A stretch of DNA of 64,000 bases from an uncultured Poribacteria bacterium (GTDB lineage Bacteria; Poribacteria; WGA-4E; WGA-3G): NCBI GenBank assembly GCA_951813545.1, contig OX638352.1, forward strand, positions 1 through 64,000, in the 5' to 3' direction. Numbering within the stretch: position 1 is the first letter of the stretch; each line of letters begins with the position of its first letter. Position numbers and translations under genes: made by a program. Positions 50,914-61,330 of this stretch are shown here, one piece after another. The notes below the pieces were generated by a model. The model saw only the letters and a list, made by a program, of their open reading frames with translations, was not told the origin of the DNA and ran no database searches.

Positions 50914-51644
50914 TGAAAATACCTTACACACATGAAAAACTCATTCAAGATTTTACCGATCTCGGTATTGAAAAAGCAGACACACTTTTTATCCATTCAT
51001 CTTTCAAAAGTTTAGGTGCTGTTGAAGGTGGGGCTGGCACGGTGATCTCTGCTTTAGAAGAAGCCGTTGGTCAAGACGGGTTAATCCTGATGCCGACCTT
51101 TAGTCTTTTACCGAGTCGGGAAGAACGCGTAGCATCGTGGAATATTGAGAAGACCCCATCTACGGTGGGATGGCTGACGGAGTTCTTCCGGCAGATGCCC
51201 GGCACCTATCGCTCCGACCATTATTCGCACGCCGTCGCTGCTCGTGGGAAAGACGCGGAAGCGTTTGTGTCCGATCATCTTAGACGCGAAGGCTACCGAT
51301 CGCCGTGGGATTATTACCCATGGGGGAAGACTTACGGCACGCATTCACCGATGTTCCGTGCTTACACAGCGAACGGTAAACTCCTCATGCTCGGTGTCGA
51401 TTATCAGACCTCGACCTATATCCATCTCGTTGAGGTTATCCATTGGAACAAACGCCTTTCTGACGACTCGCAGGCAGCATACATCGGGCTGAAGCGTCCA
51501 GAGCTTGGCGAATTCTGGGAGGGGGTGGGTCCGTTAAAGCAAGGTCCGGTGGGAGATTCAGTCTGTCGGTTGTTCCACATTAAGACGTACGTAGACACAC
51601 TCCTTGTGGAGGTTGAGCACAATCCTGAGCCGTATGTCGGATGA
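50913..51644 (+). CDS. Aminoglycoside 3-N-acetyltransferase (AAC(3)) family protein
   Basis: LFIHSSFKSLGAVEGGAGTVISALEEAVGQDGLILMPTFS, TVGWLTEFFRQMPGTYRSDHYSHAVAARGK, ...STYIHLVE. Confidence 0.88.
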   Translation: MKIPYTHEKLIQDFTDLGIEKADTLFIHSSFKSLGAVEGGAGTVISALEEAVGQDGLILMPTFSLLPSREERVASWNIEKTPSTVGWLTEFFRQMPGTYRSDHYSHAVAARGKDAEAFVSDHLRREGYRSPWDYYPWGKTYGTHSPMFRAYTANGKLLMLGVDYQTSTYIHLVEVIHWNKRLSDDSQAAYIGLKRPELGEFWEGVGPLKQGPVGDSVCRLFHIKTYVDTLLVEVEHNPEPYVG

Positions 51645-51717
51645 ACGTTTTGCGATTGCGTCCCACATTTGCTCACGGCTTCTATATTCAATCAAATCTC
51701 AACCAACAGGTTCACTT

Positions 51718-52710
51718 CTACTCACGTGTAAGCACATCCCCTGTCCGTTCCATATAGAGATGCGTCGTCAGGATTGCCCAGACAGGTGCCACAACCGCAT
51801 TTATGAGTGTATTCAACAGAGCCATTATCCCAACCGTCCAGAAATTCGGCGCGCTCTCGAAACTTATCCTTGCATAACCGCCAAAAAAGAATGTCAAGGA
51901 TTTCACAGACAGCAACACCTCACGAAGCGATGCAAATTCAGGCACAGTCAGTGAAAACAGCAGCAACGTAAAACCGAGGATCGTAGAGGTAAGTGCCATA
52001 GTCCCAAAGGCAAGCAATAGATACATGCCGAAAGTGCGTCCCCACACTCCGCGAACCAGTTCACTGCTGCGACGCAGCGATGCAGTTGTCGACTGCTGAT
52101 TCTCAATGATAATACTCTGATTGTAGAGGCTCCAATTGACCGCAAAATAGATTATGACATCTACAAGTAGGAAAAGGCCTAAGCAGAGACTTGAAGCATA
52201 AGGAGAATCAGGAATATTAGGGATTACCTTTACCGTAAGCAGTAGAAAGCCAAGCAGAGCAACGATTCCAACCACGTATAACAGGCAGGATGCCGCTAAA
52301 ATGGGTCCGGCTTCGCTGCCGGTGCGCCGCCAAACACTTCGAGCAGTGACCTTCGCACCACGACGGGGTTTTACTATGGCAAGAATAAGCGGACACATCG
52401 TTAACCACAACCAACTGATACTGAATGCGTGAAAACCGAAGATCATTCCCGAGTCCACACCTACTGACTTTGGATCTTCATTTACAAACACACCGCGGGC
52501 AGTGTCAAAATGCCATAACTCCTCTGGATCGAAAAAGCTGGCAGAGAAACTCGATCCAAGATCAAATAGAAAACTGAAAATTATAACGGGCATCATGATA
52601 CGCCAGAAAAGAACAAAGTTTTCCCGATAGCACTTAAATATCGTTGAAATGAACTTTGGTTGTCGCGGCGGTGTGTCAACAGGACCACTGTTTTCCACTA
52701 CATCTGTCAC
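51718..52710 (-). CDS. Polytopic membrane protein (paralogue of 60177..61286)
   Basis: Shares F.RIMMPV.I and C-terminal PVWAILTTHLYMERTG with 60177..61286. Confidence 0.7.
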   Translation of the reverse strand: MTDVVENSGPVDTPPRQPKFISTIFKCYRENFVLFWRIMMPVIIFSFLFDLGSSFSASFFDPEELWHFDTARGVFVNEDPKSVGVDSGMIFGFHAFSISWLWLTMCPLILAIVKPRRGAKVTARSVWRRTGSEAGPILAASCLLYVVGIVALLGFLLLTVKVIPNIPDSPYASSLCLGLFLLVDVIIYFAVNWSLYNQSIIIENQQSTTASLRRSSELVRGVWGRTFGMYLLLAFGTMALTSTILGFTLLLFSLTVPEFASLREVLLSVKSLTFFFGGYARISFESAPNFWTVGIMALLNTLINAVVAPVWAILTTHLYMERTGDVLTRE

Positions 52711-52713
52711 TTT

Positions 52714-53733
52714 CTACTCTCCTTGATGTGTTTCCATCATTTCTATATCAAATCCCTCTTTCCGAATACGCTGGTCGAAGTAAAGGAGCGTGCAACCAAT
52801 AACCCAGATCGGCATCGTAAAGGTGTCAACGCCCACGTTGATAAGGTACATCAGCACGTAAGAGAGAGATGTCTCGGATTGATTTTCAAGGAGTTGCGAG
52901 TAGGTTGTCCATCGAAACGTTTTTAGAAACTCCATCATACCAACATGTTCTGTCAAACTCAGCAGAAACCCGAAAGCAATGCGGAATATAACACCAATTG
53001 CGAGAGAGAGTAAGAAAATCGCTAGGACCATCCCAACGACGCGCAGCCGTGTCCCCCTAATTAGCTCACGGCTGCGTCTTAACCCGACTCGCATGGATCT
53101 TTCCTCTAACGAAACAGTAGAAACGAAGAAACTCCAATAAGGTAGAAAGAAACCGGCGAAGTAAACTATTATGATGACAAAGACCAAGCCAACAGTGAAA
53201 TTCAAGAGAAAAACATTTACACCACCTATACCTACAGTGGTTATATAAGCGTCTACGAGTACCGCGAACAGAATGTTTGTAAGCAATAAGCTGAGACACG
53301 CGATCAATCCGAATAAAAGCGAACCAATGAAACACTGGAAAAATCGGCGCATCCCTTGCCTAAGCACAGCACCTGTTCTGATCCTGCCATCTAAATAGAC
53401 TTCGGCACTGGCAAACACGAGTCCAGTCACGACAAAGACAGAAACACCGAAGATAACACTAATAGTAGATATCCAGATGGCTATCCTCGCACCTCTTCCA
53501 ACCGAATCATCAAGAAAAACGATCGAAAACACGATGAGCATCGCAACACAGTAAACGGAGGTTATCACAAGAAACGACCTGAAATGCGCACGATAGAGGC
53601 TGAACGTCGTATCGAGAAGCTCTCCAAACCCCATCGCGTGTAGTTTTTGGGGTTCATTATTCATTTGTGAGGGATCCGTTCGTTCTGACATCTCTATTTC
53701 CTCAACAAAGCATTTTCTTATCTTGGTTATCAA
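52714..53733 (-). CDS. Polytopic membrane protein (paralogue of 61331..62206)
   Basis: M.F.[ED][LI]LD..F..YR.H start and LLYFD.R[IV]RKE.FDIEM end shared with 61331..62206. Confidence 0.7.
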   Translation of the reverse strand: MITKIRKCFVEEIEMSERTDPSQMNNEPQKLHAMGFGELLDTTFSLYRAHFRSFLVITSVYCVAMLIVFSIVFLDDSVGRGARIAIWISTISVIFGVSVFVVTGLVFASAEVYLDGRIRTGAVLRQGMRRFFQCFIGSLLFGLIACLSLLLTNILFAVLVDAYITTVGIGGVNVFLLNFTVGLVFVIIIVYFAGFFLPYWSFFVSTVSLEERSMRVGLRRSRELIRGTRLRVVGMVLAIFLLSLAIGVIFRIAFGFLLSLTEHVGMMEFLKTFRWTTYSQLLENQSETSLSYVLMYLINVGVDTFTMPIWVIGCTLLYFDQRIRKEGFDIEMMETHQGE

Positions 53734-53740
53734 GGGTCCT

Positions 53741-54508
53741 TTAGGTTGTCTTTGACATTTTAAGCGTGTAAACTTCCTCTAAAAATTTATCGTAGCTAAT
53801 TGAACCACTGCCCCCCATCCTTTCAACAATCGGGCTGCCGATGGCACTCGCCAACGCTGCACGGCGAGCCTCAGAGAGCTTTGCACGACGAGCGAGATAT
53901 TCACATATTGCGCGCGTTTCAGTCTCCGTGACTAACGCCGGTTGGATCCAAGCAGCATACATAAGTTCTCGGGGTGAAACGTTAACGGAGGGTGCCCCCG
54001 CTTGTGAATCTGTAGCGGGAAGCGTCAACTCCGTGCGGACTGTTTTAATAACAAGTGTTCCGGCAGCCAGGTCCCCTAATCGCTGCCAATTTTTGTTCAG
54101 CAACATAACAAGTAAACCTACCCCATAAAAGAGAGGGAGAAAATCGGCGATCCGCACCAGATTACGGATTGCAGAATCAGCAAAACTAATCGGGTATCCG
54201 CCTTCTTTAATAACGCGCAAACCGAGTACACGCTTTCCAAGCGATTGCCCATTCGTGGTAATCTCGAATACCATGTAGTAGCCCCAGTTGAGTACGAAGA
54301 CAATGACACCTCCCAACGCGCTAAGCCACTTGCCGAGAACATCTCCAAGCTCCGAGATAAAACGCTCGTTGACGTAGTATCCGACAAGGAAAATCAGTGC
54401 GAGTAACAAGAAGTCAATAAGCGCTGCATAGAAACGTGATCCAATACCTGCTTGCTGGAAATTGATGTCAATTTGTTCTGGTGTTTCTACGGATAATTGT
54501 TCGTTCAT
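53741..54508 (-). CDS. RDD family membrane protein
   Basis: AGIGSRFYAALIDFLLLALIF, GQSLGKRVLGLRVI motifs. Confidence 0.9.
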   Translation of the reverse strand: MNEQLSVETPEQIDINFQQAGIGSRFYAALIDFLLLALIFLVGYYVNERFISELGDVLGKWLSALGGVIVFVLNWGYYMVFEITTNGQSLGKRVLGLRVIKEGGYPISFADSAIRNLVRIADFLPLFYGVGLLVMLLNKNWQRLGDLAAGTLVIKTVRTELTLPATDSQAGAPSVNVSPRELMYAAWIQPALVTETETRAICEYLARRAKLSEARRAALASAIGSPIVERMGGSGSISYDKFLEEVYTLKMSKTT

Positions 54509-54682
54509 TTGTGGAAGCGCGTCCCTTTCCGAGCAAAAAGGTTGATTTTTGATACAAAATGTTGTCTAATTAATATAAGTTCAATAATAAAAATCCAAGC
54601 AGATATAGTGCCCATACGCTAATCGCTATGGGACCTCGGTTGATCGCCTGTTAAACATAGCACCATACCCAAAATCCGCCCT

Positions 54683-54838
54683 TTGCTCCAGAGGAGCAAT
54701 ATGTCTATAGCAGCTATTAAACTTGATGCTCCCGCTCCAGAGGAGCGGTATGTCGTTTTATCGTACATAGCACTCCGCTGGAGTGCCAGAATTTAGACAT
54801 TCGTTTTCTATAGACATAGCACTCCGCTGGAGTGCAGA
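54683..54838. repeat. Four-hairpin palindromic array (CTCCAGAGGAG / ATGTCTATAG type)
   Basis: TTTGCTCCAGAGGAGCAATATGTCTATAG..GCTCCAGAGGAGCGGTATGTCG..CATAGCACTCCGCTGGAGTGC..CTATAGACATAGCACTCCGCTGGAGTGC. Confidence 0.75.
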
Positions 54839-54964
54839 ACACATTCGCTGCCAAATCCGTGATAAACATGATACATCGTGTCGGATTCTTCTAAATCCTT
54901 AAGACGAACTCATGTTACAATTAACAACAATACAGCACGGGGTACAACCCCCACCATCGAAGAC

Positions 54965-55924
54965 ATGCTATCTACAGAATTCATCGCCAAAAAACAGAAA
55001 ACATGGGACGAGCTTGAAGTACTGCTAAACCATTCACGTGGCGCAAGTGCGAGAGAACTCGACCGGCTGGGGTATCTATACCGGCGCGTTACGTCCGATT
55101 TAGCGGTTGCCCGTCGTGATTTCCCACAAGATCAATGTGTCCCGTATCTGAACGCGCTTGCATCACGAGCACATTCTAAGGTCTATCAGACCTCTCCGTT
55201 CAAGCGCGGCACCTTTCGGGATTTTTTTCACTTCGGCTTCCCTACACTGTTCCGAGAGAACCTGAGTTTCATCGGGGCATCGTTCCTGATGTTCGTCCTT
55301 GCGTTTACTGCAGCCTATTGGATCGCTCTGGCAACACCCGAATTCGCAGAAAAGCTCGTCCCTGACCGGGTCCTATCTCATATTAAGGAGTTAGAAGGAG
55401 GTGCGTGGAACGATACATCAACGGAAAATCGAAACCTATTCGCCTCCTTTGTCATGACGAACAACATTCGGGTCGCTTTCTATGCCTTTGCGTGGGGCAT
55501 TACATTCATGGCAGGCACTATCTATATTTTAGCCCTCAACGGTATTCTCATCGGTGCGATCGCTGGATTGTGCCAAGTCAACGGGGCTGCGCTATCGCTT
55601 TGGTCGTTTGTGTCCCCACACGGCTATATTGAACTGACAACGATCTTTATTGCCGGAGGTGCCGGGTTAAAGCTGGGATATTCACTCATCGCGCCGTCGC
55701 TGTTTACGCGAAAGCGTTCTTTGACGGATGCCGCAAAAACGGCTATCCGGTTGCTTGCTGGATGTGTCGCGCTGCTCGTCGTTGCTGGAATTATTGAAGG
55801 TTTCGTGTCCCCTTCCAGTTTACCATCGTCCTTCAAAATCGGATTTGGTGCTGTAACCGGGGTTTTACTGTTTACCTATCTTTTTGCGATGAAAGAACCT
55901 AACATAATCAACCACCCGAAGTAA
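54965..55924 (+). CDS. Stage II sporulation protein M (SpoIIM)-like membrane protein
   Basis: W..L..LL......ELDRLGYLYRRVTSDLAVARRDFP; FVMTNNIRVAFYAFAWGITFMAGT; HGYIELTTIFIAGGAGLKLG. Confidence 0.88.
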   Translation: MLSTEFIAKKQKTWDELEVLLNHSRGASARELDRLGYLYRRVTSDLAVARRDFPQDQCVPYLNALASRAHSKVYQTSPFKRGTFRDFFHFGFPTLFRENLSFIGASFLMFVLAFTAAYWIALATPEFAEKLVPDRVLSHIKELEGGAWNDTSTENRNLFASFVMTNNIRVAFYAFAWGITFMAGTIYILALNGILIGAIAGLCQVNGAALSLWSFVSPHGYIELTTIFIAGGAGLKLGYSLIAPSLFTRKRSLTDAAKTAIRLLAGCVALLVVAGIIEGFVSPSSLPSSFKIGFGAVTGVLLFTYLFAMKEPNIINHPK

Positions 55925-55955
55925 GGGCATAGCCTACTTCTACAAACAACGGCAT

Positions 55956-57311
55956 TCAAATCCGAGACTTCGCTTTAAGTTCCAAGTATTTATTCACCAC
56001 CGCCATCGTCAACTGATGCGCAGGAACATCAATTGTGATGACACCTCGACGGCGCAGGATCTCTAACGTCGCGTGTTTTTCCTGTAGTAGACGCTCAGCA
56101 ATGGCTTTCTGATAAACCGACTTGGAATCTGCAGCGTCCTGCTCTGCCAATTCGACGATGCCGGAATCCGTCAAGGTTACACAGGCGACAAGGTGATGTT
56201 TGGAGAGTTGTGAGACATAGGCGGCTACTCCCTCAGCAGAATCCTTGTCCAGAATATCGGTGAAAAGGATAATGAGGGCGCGTTTTCGTTGTTTTGAAGC
56301 GAGGTATTTGAACGCCGTTTCAAAGTCCGCTTCAACCGAGTGAACCGGCAGGGCGTAGATCGTTTCCAGCATTGTGAGAAACTGCTTTTTCCCTGGCTTC
56401 GGGGCGAGATATTGATGAACGGTATCCGCAAAAGCGATTAATCCGACCCTATCTCCTTTGAGCGTCGAAACGTAAGCAGTCATTAACGTTGTGTTGATGG
56501 CGTAATCCAATTTAAGCATCGCCTTTTGCGATGTTGACGCTGTGGTGGACGGTGCGGAGGTTTCTAAAAGGATCGGCGATGCCATGAGCCGACCGGTATC
56601 TAACATAATCACAATATCTTGGCTCCGTTCCGTCTCAAATTCCCGGACAATCGGTTTGCGCTGACGGGCAGTAGCGTTCCAATCAATCCGCCGGAAATCG
56701 TCGTCGGGTGAATACTCGCGCAACCGCTCCATCTCTGTACCCTCCCCGAATTGTCGAGAAGTTTTAAGCCCGATTTGGTGGAGCATTCCGCGCTTCACTA
56801 AGAGTTCATATTGCCGTACCGCTTGTAGATTCGGATAAACCTTTACCTCCGTCGCTGCGGGGACCCGATGCCGTCGAACGACAAGTCCCAAAACGCCCCA
56901 ACACCGTACATGAATATCAACAAACTGATAAATACCTCGCCGTAACGGTGTAAGACGATACGATATATCCACATGGTCCGTCGGCGAAACATAGCAGTCA
57001 TGGAGTACTTGTTCAAACAGAAACTCGTCGGGAAAATCATCTTTGAGACGCAGCTTGAGTCGATGGCGCGAGCGGTTAACAATCTTCAGCGTCACGACGT
57101 TCTCGACACCCAACGAAAACTTTGAATTCATCTCACGGTGAATCTCAACGTTCTTCAACAGCGGATTTGTTATGTAATCTATTGTACTCACGATGAACAG
57201 CAGCACCACATACGCGCCACCGACAATCAACAAGTAAGGTGAAACGTTGTAAAGCACAATCGGAATAGCGACAGGAAGTAGGAAGATGAGGAGACGATTG
57301 CTTAAATGCAT
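55956..57311 (-). CDS. DUF58 domain-containing protein
   Basis: GEGTEMERLREYSPDDDFRRIDWNATARQRKPIVREFETERSQDIVIMLDTGR. Confidence 0.93.
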   Translation of the reverse strand: MHLSNRLLIFLLPVAIPIVLYNVSPYLLIVGGAYVVLLFIVSTIDYITNPLLKNVEIHREMNSKFSLGVENVVTLKIVNRSRHRLKLRLKDDFPDEFLFEQVLHDCYVSPTDHVDISYRLTPLRRGIYQFVDIHVRCWGVLGLVVRRHRVPAATEVKVYPNLQAVRQYELLVKRGMLHQIGLKTSRQFGEGTEMERLREYSPDDDFRRIDWNATARQRKPIVREFETERSQDIVIMLDTGRLMASPILLETSAPSTTASTSQKAMLKLDYAINTTLMTAYVSTLKGDRVGLIAFADTVHQYLAPKPGKKQFLTMLETIYALPVHSVEADFETAFKYLASKQRKRALIILFTDILDKDSAEGVAAYVSQLSKHHLVACVTLTDSGIVELAEQDAADSKSVYQKAIAERLLQEKHATLEILRRRGVITIDVPAHQLTMAVVNKYLELKAKSRI

Positions 57312-57319
57312 CTTTAGAC

Positions 57320-58273
57320 CTAACGCGGGATTTCTGCCTCCGCGAGGAGTCGATCGATTATATCATCGGGGGTTAATCCTTCAATCTCGGCATCCGGTTT
57401 CAGGAGAATACGATGGCGATAGACATGCGGTGCCAAGAATTTGACATCGTCGGGTAGAATATAGTCCCGTCCCTGCAACGCAGCGTAGGTTTTGCTTGCT
57501 AACAACAGCGCGATTGAAGCACGCGGGCTTCCTCCTAAAACCAACTCATTGGAATTCCGCGATGCCCCGGCTAAACCGACAATATAATTGAAGATGGAAT
57601 CCTCTACCGTGACCGCTTGAATCTCTGCCTGACATTCTTGTAACGATGCGCTACCAATCACGCTTTCAATGCCTATTGCCTCCAAGCGGGTGGCATTAAA
57701 CCCCTGGTGATAGTTCATCAAAATCTGAGTTTCCACTTCTGGAACCGGGTAATCAACTCGCAGTTTGAACAGAAACCGGTCAAGCTGCGCTTCGGGGAGT
57801 GGATACGTGCCCTCATATTCAATAGGATTTTGTGTTCCTAACACCATAAACGGTGGCGGCAATTCATGGCGGATACCGTCAATGCTGACCTGTCGTTCTT
57901 CCATACATTCTAAGAGTGCGGATTGTGTCTTTGCGGGAGCACGGTTGATCTCATCAGCGAGCAACACATTCGTGAAAACGGGACCGCGCTTGAGGTTAAA
58001 TTGGTTTGTCGTTAAGTCATAGACACTCGTGCCAACGATATCCGACGGCATTAGGTCGGGCGTAAACTGCACACGGCTAAATTGTCCAGAAACGACCATC
58101 GCTAACGTTTTAGCGATAAGTGTTTTCGCGGTGCCGGGGACACCTTCTAACAGGACATGTCCACCTGAAAATAGACTGACAACAACAAGTTCAAAAAGTT
58201 CTGTCTGCCCGACAATAACCTTTTGTGCTTCTTGTTTCATTTTTTCATAAACTGTTTGAACGAGATTCGTCAT
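57320..58273 (-). CDS. MoxR family AAA ATPase
   Basis: [72 protein letters not shown]. Confidence 0.95.
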   Translation of the reverse strand: MTNLVQTVYEKMKQEAQKVIVGQTELFELVVVSLFSGGHVLLEGVPGTAKTLIAKTLAMVVSGQFSRVQFTPDLMPSDIVGTSVYDLTTNQFNLKRGPVFTNVLLADEINRAPAKTQSALLECMEERQVSIDGIRHELPPPFMVLGTQNPIEYEGTYPLPEAQLDRFLFKLRVDYPVPEVETQILMNYHQGFNATRLEAIGIESVIGSASLQECQAEIQAVTVEDSIFNYIVGLAGASRNSNELVLGGSPRASIALLLASKTYAALQGRDYILPDDVKFLAPHVYRHRILLKPDAEIEGLTPDDIIDRLLAEAEIPR

Positions 58274-58374
58274 ATATCAAGGTGCCTTTTCACAAGGGCG
58301 AGGTTGAAAACCTCACCAGCAAATGCGGGATAATCCATCAACAATAAGACGGAATTGGGATAGTTATTTCAAAT

Positions 58375-59514
58375 TTAGAAACTCTGATGTCCAGCCAATT
58401 TTGTCCTGCCAATCCTTGCGCTTTCACGATACGTCTCAACGCGTTGTGCGATGTCAAGCAACTGTGCTTCCGATATATTGCTGAAAGATTTCAAGTCCGT
58501 CACCAGCTCCGAAAGCTGCTCGTCATCATCAATAGCACCGCGTTGCGTTAATTCTTCCAAAAAGGCATCAGGACTTAAAGTAGGACTGACACGCCAACGC
58601 ATACCGAGATCATACCTAAATTGTTCGCGAATATGCCTCAAAATCTCCATGCGTGTATTACCCTTTTGATACAAATCAGTCATCGCGTGGACGTATTCAG
58701 AACTCAAACGCCTATTTTTCTCCTGCACATCCAAAGGCTTACCGAATCGCCGTCCTCTCAATATCAGGAAAACGAAGACAGTGAGACAAATATAGAGGGC
58801 ACCCAAACCGCCCGGCGTTCTAAATAAGAGTGCTGCAAATGGATTTTGTGGCTTTGATTCACGCGTATAGTATTTCCACACAGCAAGCCCGATCCGTGCA
58901 TTACGTGGAAACGTTGAAGTTAAATTGTAAAGAAACATAGCATTGCCAACATGTCGCAGCCCGCTTTTACGAAACATAGAATCGGAAGCAATAAAAAAGA
59001 CACGTCCTTTTCCATCGCGCAGTGTTACAACTACAGCGTCGTCCTCTGTTCCGTAGAGCATCGTGACTTCGCGTTCAGAAGTCTTAATAGCAAAATCCGT
59101 ACCCGTGCGAATTTCATCAACCGGATGCTGTGGAAAAAGTGGTTCGTCTGGAATTCGATATGAGAATTCCAACCTTTTTGTTAGTTCTTGGAGTTCTAAG
59201 CCGAATGCTGAGTAGAGTTGATGCAGTGCGTGATCTTTACCAGCCACGATTAACGTGCCTCCAGCGTTGACAAAGTTTTTTATATCCTGAACCTCCGTTT
59301 CAGTCGGTGCCTCGTCGATGTCATGCAGGAACAAAGCATCGTACCTATCCAGTCGCGCCGGATATATCGCTGATATTTCTCTAACGCTGAATTTTAAGTT
59401 GCGTAAGATACGGGAAAGTACTTCTTTAGTAGACAAATACGAATCAGCCGATAGTTCGGAACCGGCAAATATAATCAAGATGAAACTGAAAATAGATATT
59501 CGGGCAATTCGCAT
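58375..59514 (-). CDS. DUF4350-like membrane protein
   Basis: Signal/TM, IKNFVNAGGTLIVAG, central TM then FGKPLDVQEKNRRLSSEYVHAMTDLYQKG. Confidence 0.7.
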   Translation of the reverse strand: MRIARISIFSFILIIFAGSELSADSYLSTKEVLSRILRNLKFSVREISAIYPARLDRYDALFLHDIDEAPTETEVQDIKNFVNAGGTLIVAGKDHALHQLYSAFGLELQELTKRLEFSYRIPDEPLFPQHPVDEIRTGTDFAIKTSEREVTMLYGTEDDAVVVTLRDGKGRVFFIASDSMFRKSGLRHVGNAMFLYNLTSTFPRNARIGLAVWKYYTRESKPQNPFAALLFRTPGGLGALYICLTVFVFLILRGRRFGKPLDVQEKNRRLSSEYVHAMTDLYQKGNTRMEILRHIREQFRYDLGMRWRVSPTLSPDAFLEELTQRGAIDDDEQLSELVTDLKSFSNISEAQLLDIAQRVETYRESARIGRTKLAGHQSF

Positions 59515-59544
59515 TTTGACTTTGGCTGCGAGGATACTATCAAT

Positions 59545-60174
59545 TCAGTTCCTCACATAAACCTTTTGTAATAAGTCTCGATAATTCGCGACCGTCTCTG
59601 CATCGCACGGCTTGTGTCCGTACCAGACTTCATCAAAAACGGTAATCGCAGGTCCCAGTGCAGTGTGTAGGTCGATGTCTGTTTGCGCTTGGCGGAGGTA
59701 CTCTCGGTTGGTTAAACTCTTATCATAAGGGAGCATTCCGCGTTCTTGGAGGTGAAAAATCGCTGAGAGATAGAGGAATCGGAGCGCACCGCGAAAATCG
59801 CTTGCTGCTTCTGCTGTGTCCGCGCGAGCAAGCGCAGCCTTCTCTGTCTCCACATGCTCCAGTGCGGTGTCTGACGCGTCGTCGAATGTCTCGGTAATCA
59901 GATTCATCCGGATTTGGCGGACAAAAAAGACGATCACAATCGCCAGTGCAATAGCTGCAAGCGGAAATAGGAGAAACGTGAGACCTGCATCCCATTGACT
60001 TCTGGGTTCAAGAAGTTTCAATAAAATCTCCCGGTATTCTTCGTAAGAAATCTCCATTTCCGCACGGCGTATCTCCAATTCATCGCGAAATATTTGTTCC
60101 TCAGTCTCCATTGCGAAGAGGGCAGAAAAACCGATAAGGCATACTATGACGCAAAGACAAACCCTTTTTTTCAC
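59545..60174 (-). CDS. DUF4129-like protein
   Basis: ADTAEAASDFRGALRFLYLSAIFHLQERGMLPYDKSLTNREYLRQ; cluster context. Confidence 0.78.
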   Translation of the reverse strand: MKKRVCLCVIVCLIGFSALFAMETEEQIFRDELEIRRAEMEISYEEYREILLKLLEPRSQWDAGLTFLLFPLAAIALAIVIVFFVRQIRMNLITETFDDASDTALEHVETEKAALARADTAEAASDFRGALRFLYLSAIFHLQERGMLPYDKSLTNREYLRQAQTDIDLHTALGPAITVFDEVWYGHKPCDAETVANYRDLLQKVYVRN

Positions 60175-60176
60175 GG

Positions 60177-61286
60177 TTATGCCGCTCCTTCTATAACATC
60201 CGGTTTCACACCTATCCGTTCAAGGTAGAGCCGTGTCGTTAAAATTGCCCATATCGGAACCAAAAAGGTAGCAATTAGACCTTTGACAATAAAGATTGCC
60301 ACCGTAGCGGGTACACTCAATAACTGAGGGAGCACTATCTCAATATCACCGCCCATAAAGAGGCTCAAGAATTTGAGAGGCGGTAACGCATCACGTACCT
60401 GTGCGAGATCTGGCACAAATACAGAAAACACCAACAACGCAATACCAAGCAGCACAGAAGTAATAACCGAGACTATCCAACCCGTCAGAAGATAAATTCC
60501 AAAAAAACGCAATCTTGCACCACTAACCAACGCATGACTCCGACGAAAAACGCCTACGATGGAGTTTTTTTCAAGGATAAGGCATGGATTGTAGAGGCTC
60601 AACGTTACAAGAAAATAGATATGTGAAACATTGGAAACCGTAATCAAAAAGGACGTTAACTCAAAGGGTAATATACGACCCAGCGAAGGTATCAACAATG
60701 AAACTAATCCATAGAGAAGAGCAACTATATCTACAATTAAGACAAAGAGCAAAAAGGCGACGAAAATCCTGAGTGCCTTGCGTCCAGTACGCCTCCACAT
60801 TTCACGTGCAGTTGGAGGAGGCAGTACCTCTGCCCCCTCAGAAACCTGTAAGCTGCGCGATATACGGGCAACAGCAAGAGACAGCGGACAGAACGTTAGC
60901 AATAGAAGGATTAGAAGACCGTATTCAAAACTTCGGAAATTGAGTTCCCAGCTCCATGTAATCCCTTTATCGTCGGTTGAACGGAAAGATGGTATCAGAT
61001 AGAATTGCCAACTCACACCCGACGACTTTGTATCCGCGCCAACACTCGTAATCGTCGGATGAATGCCGCTGATTGTGTTAACATTAGTGGTAACTGCGCC
61101 GACAGGTCTGTTGAACGAATCATTAATATCCTGCTCAAGTCGTGGGATGTTATAGAAAAACAGCGCAATATCTAATATAATTGCGATGATGCAAACCGGC
61201 ATCATGATGCGCCAGAACAGCCCACAATGATTGCGATACAGCGTGAGGATCGTTCGAGCAAGCTTGGGGTGTTGATTGTCAGGCAT
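60177..61286 (-). CDS. Polytopic membrane protein
   Basis: Paralogue of 51718..52710. Confidence 0.7.
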   Translation of the reverse strand: MPDNQHPKLARTILTLYRNHCGLFWRIMMPVCIIAIILDIALFFYNIPRLEQDINDSFNRPVGAVTTNVNTISGIHPTITSVGADTKSSGVSWQFYLIPSFRSTDDKGITWSWELNFRSFEYGLLILLLLTFCPLSLAVARISRSLQVSEGAEVLPPPTAREMWRRTGRKALRIFVAFLLFVLIVDIVALLYGLVSLLIPSLGRILPFELTSFLITVSNVSHIYFLVTLSLYNPCLILEKNSIVGVFRRSHALVSGARLRFFGIYLLTGWIVSVITSVLLGIALLVFSVFVPDLAQVRDALPPLKFLSLFMGGDIEIVLPQLLSVPATVAIFIVKGLIATFLVPIWAILTTRLYLERIGVKPDVIEGAA

Positions 61287-61330
61287 TCTGATTCCTTGGC
61301 ACTGCGCTTGAAAAGCGTGGAAGCGACTCC

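Noticed and set aside
39466-54838. Repeated palindromes considered as a CRISPR array
   Set aside because: Copies are dispersed, spacing is irregular, stems vary, and no cas genes are present.
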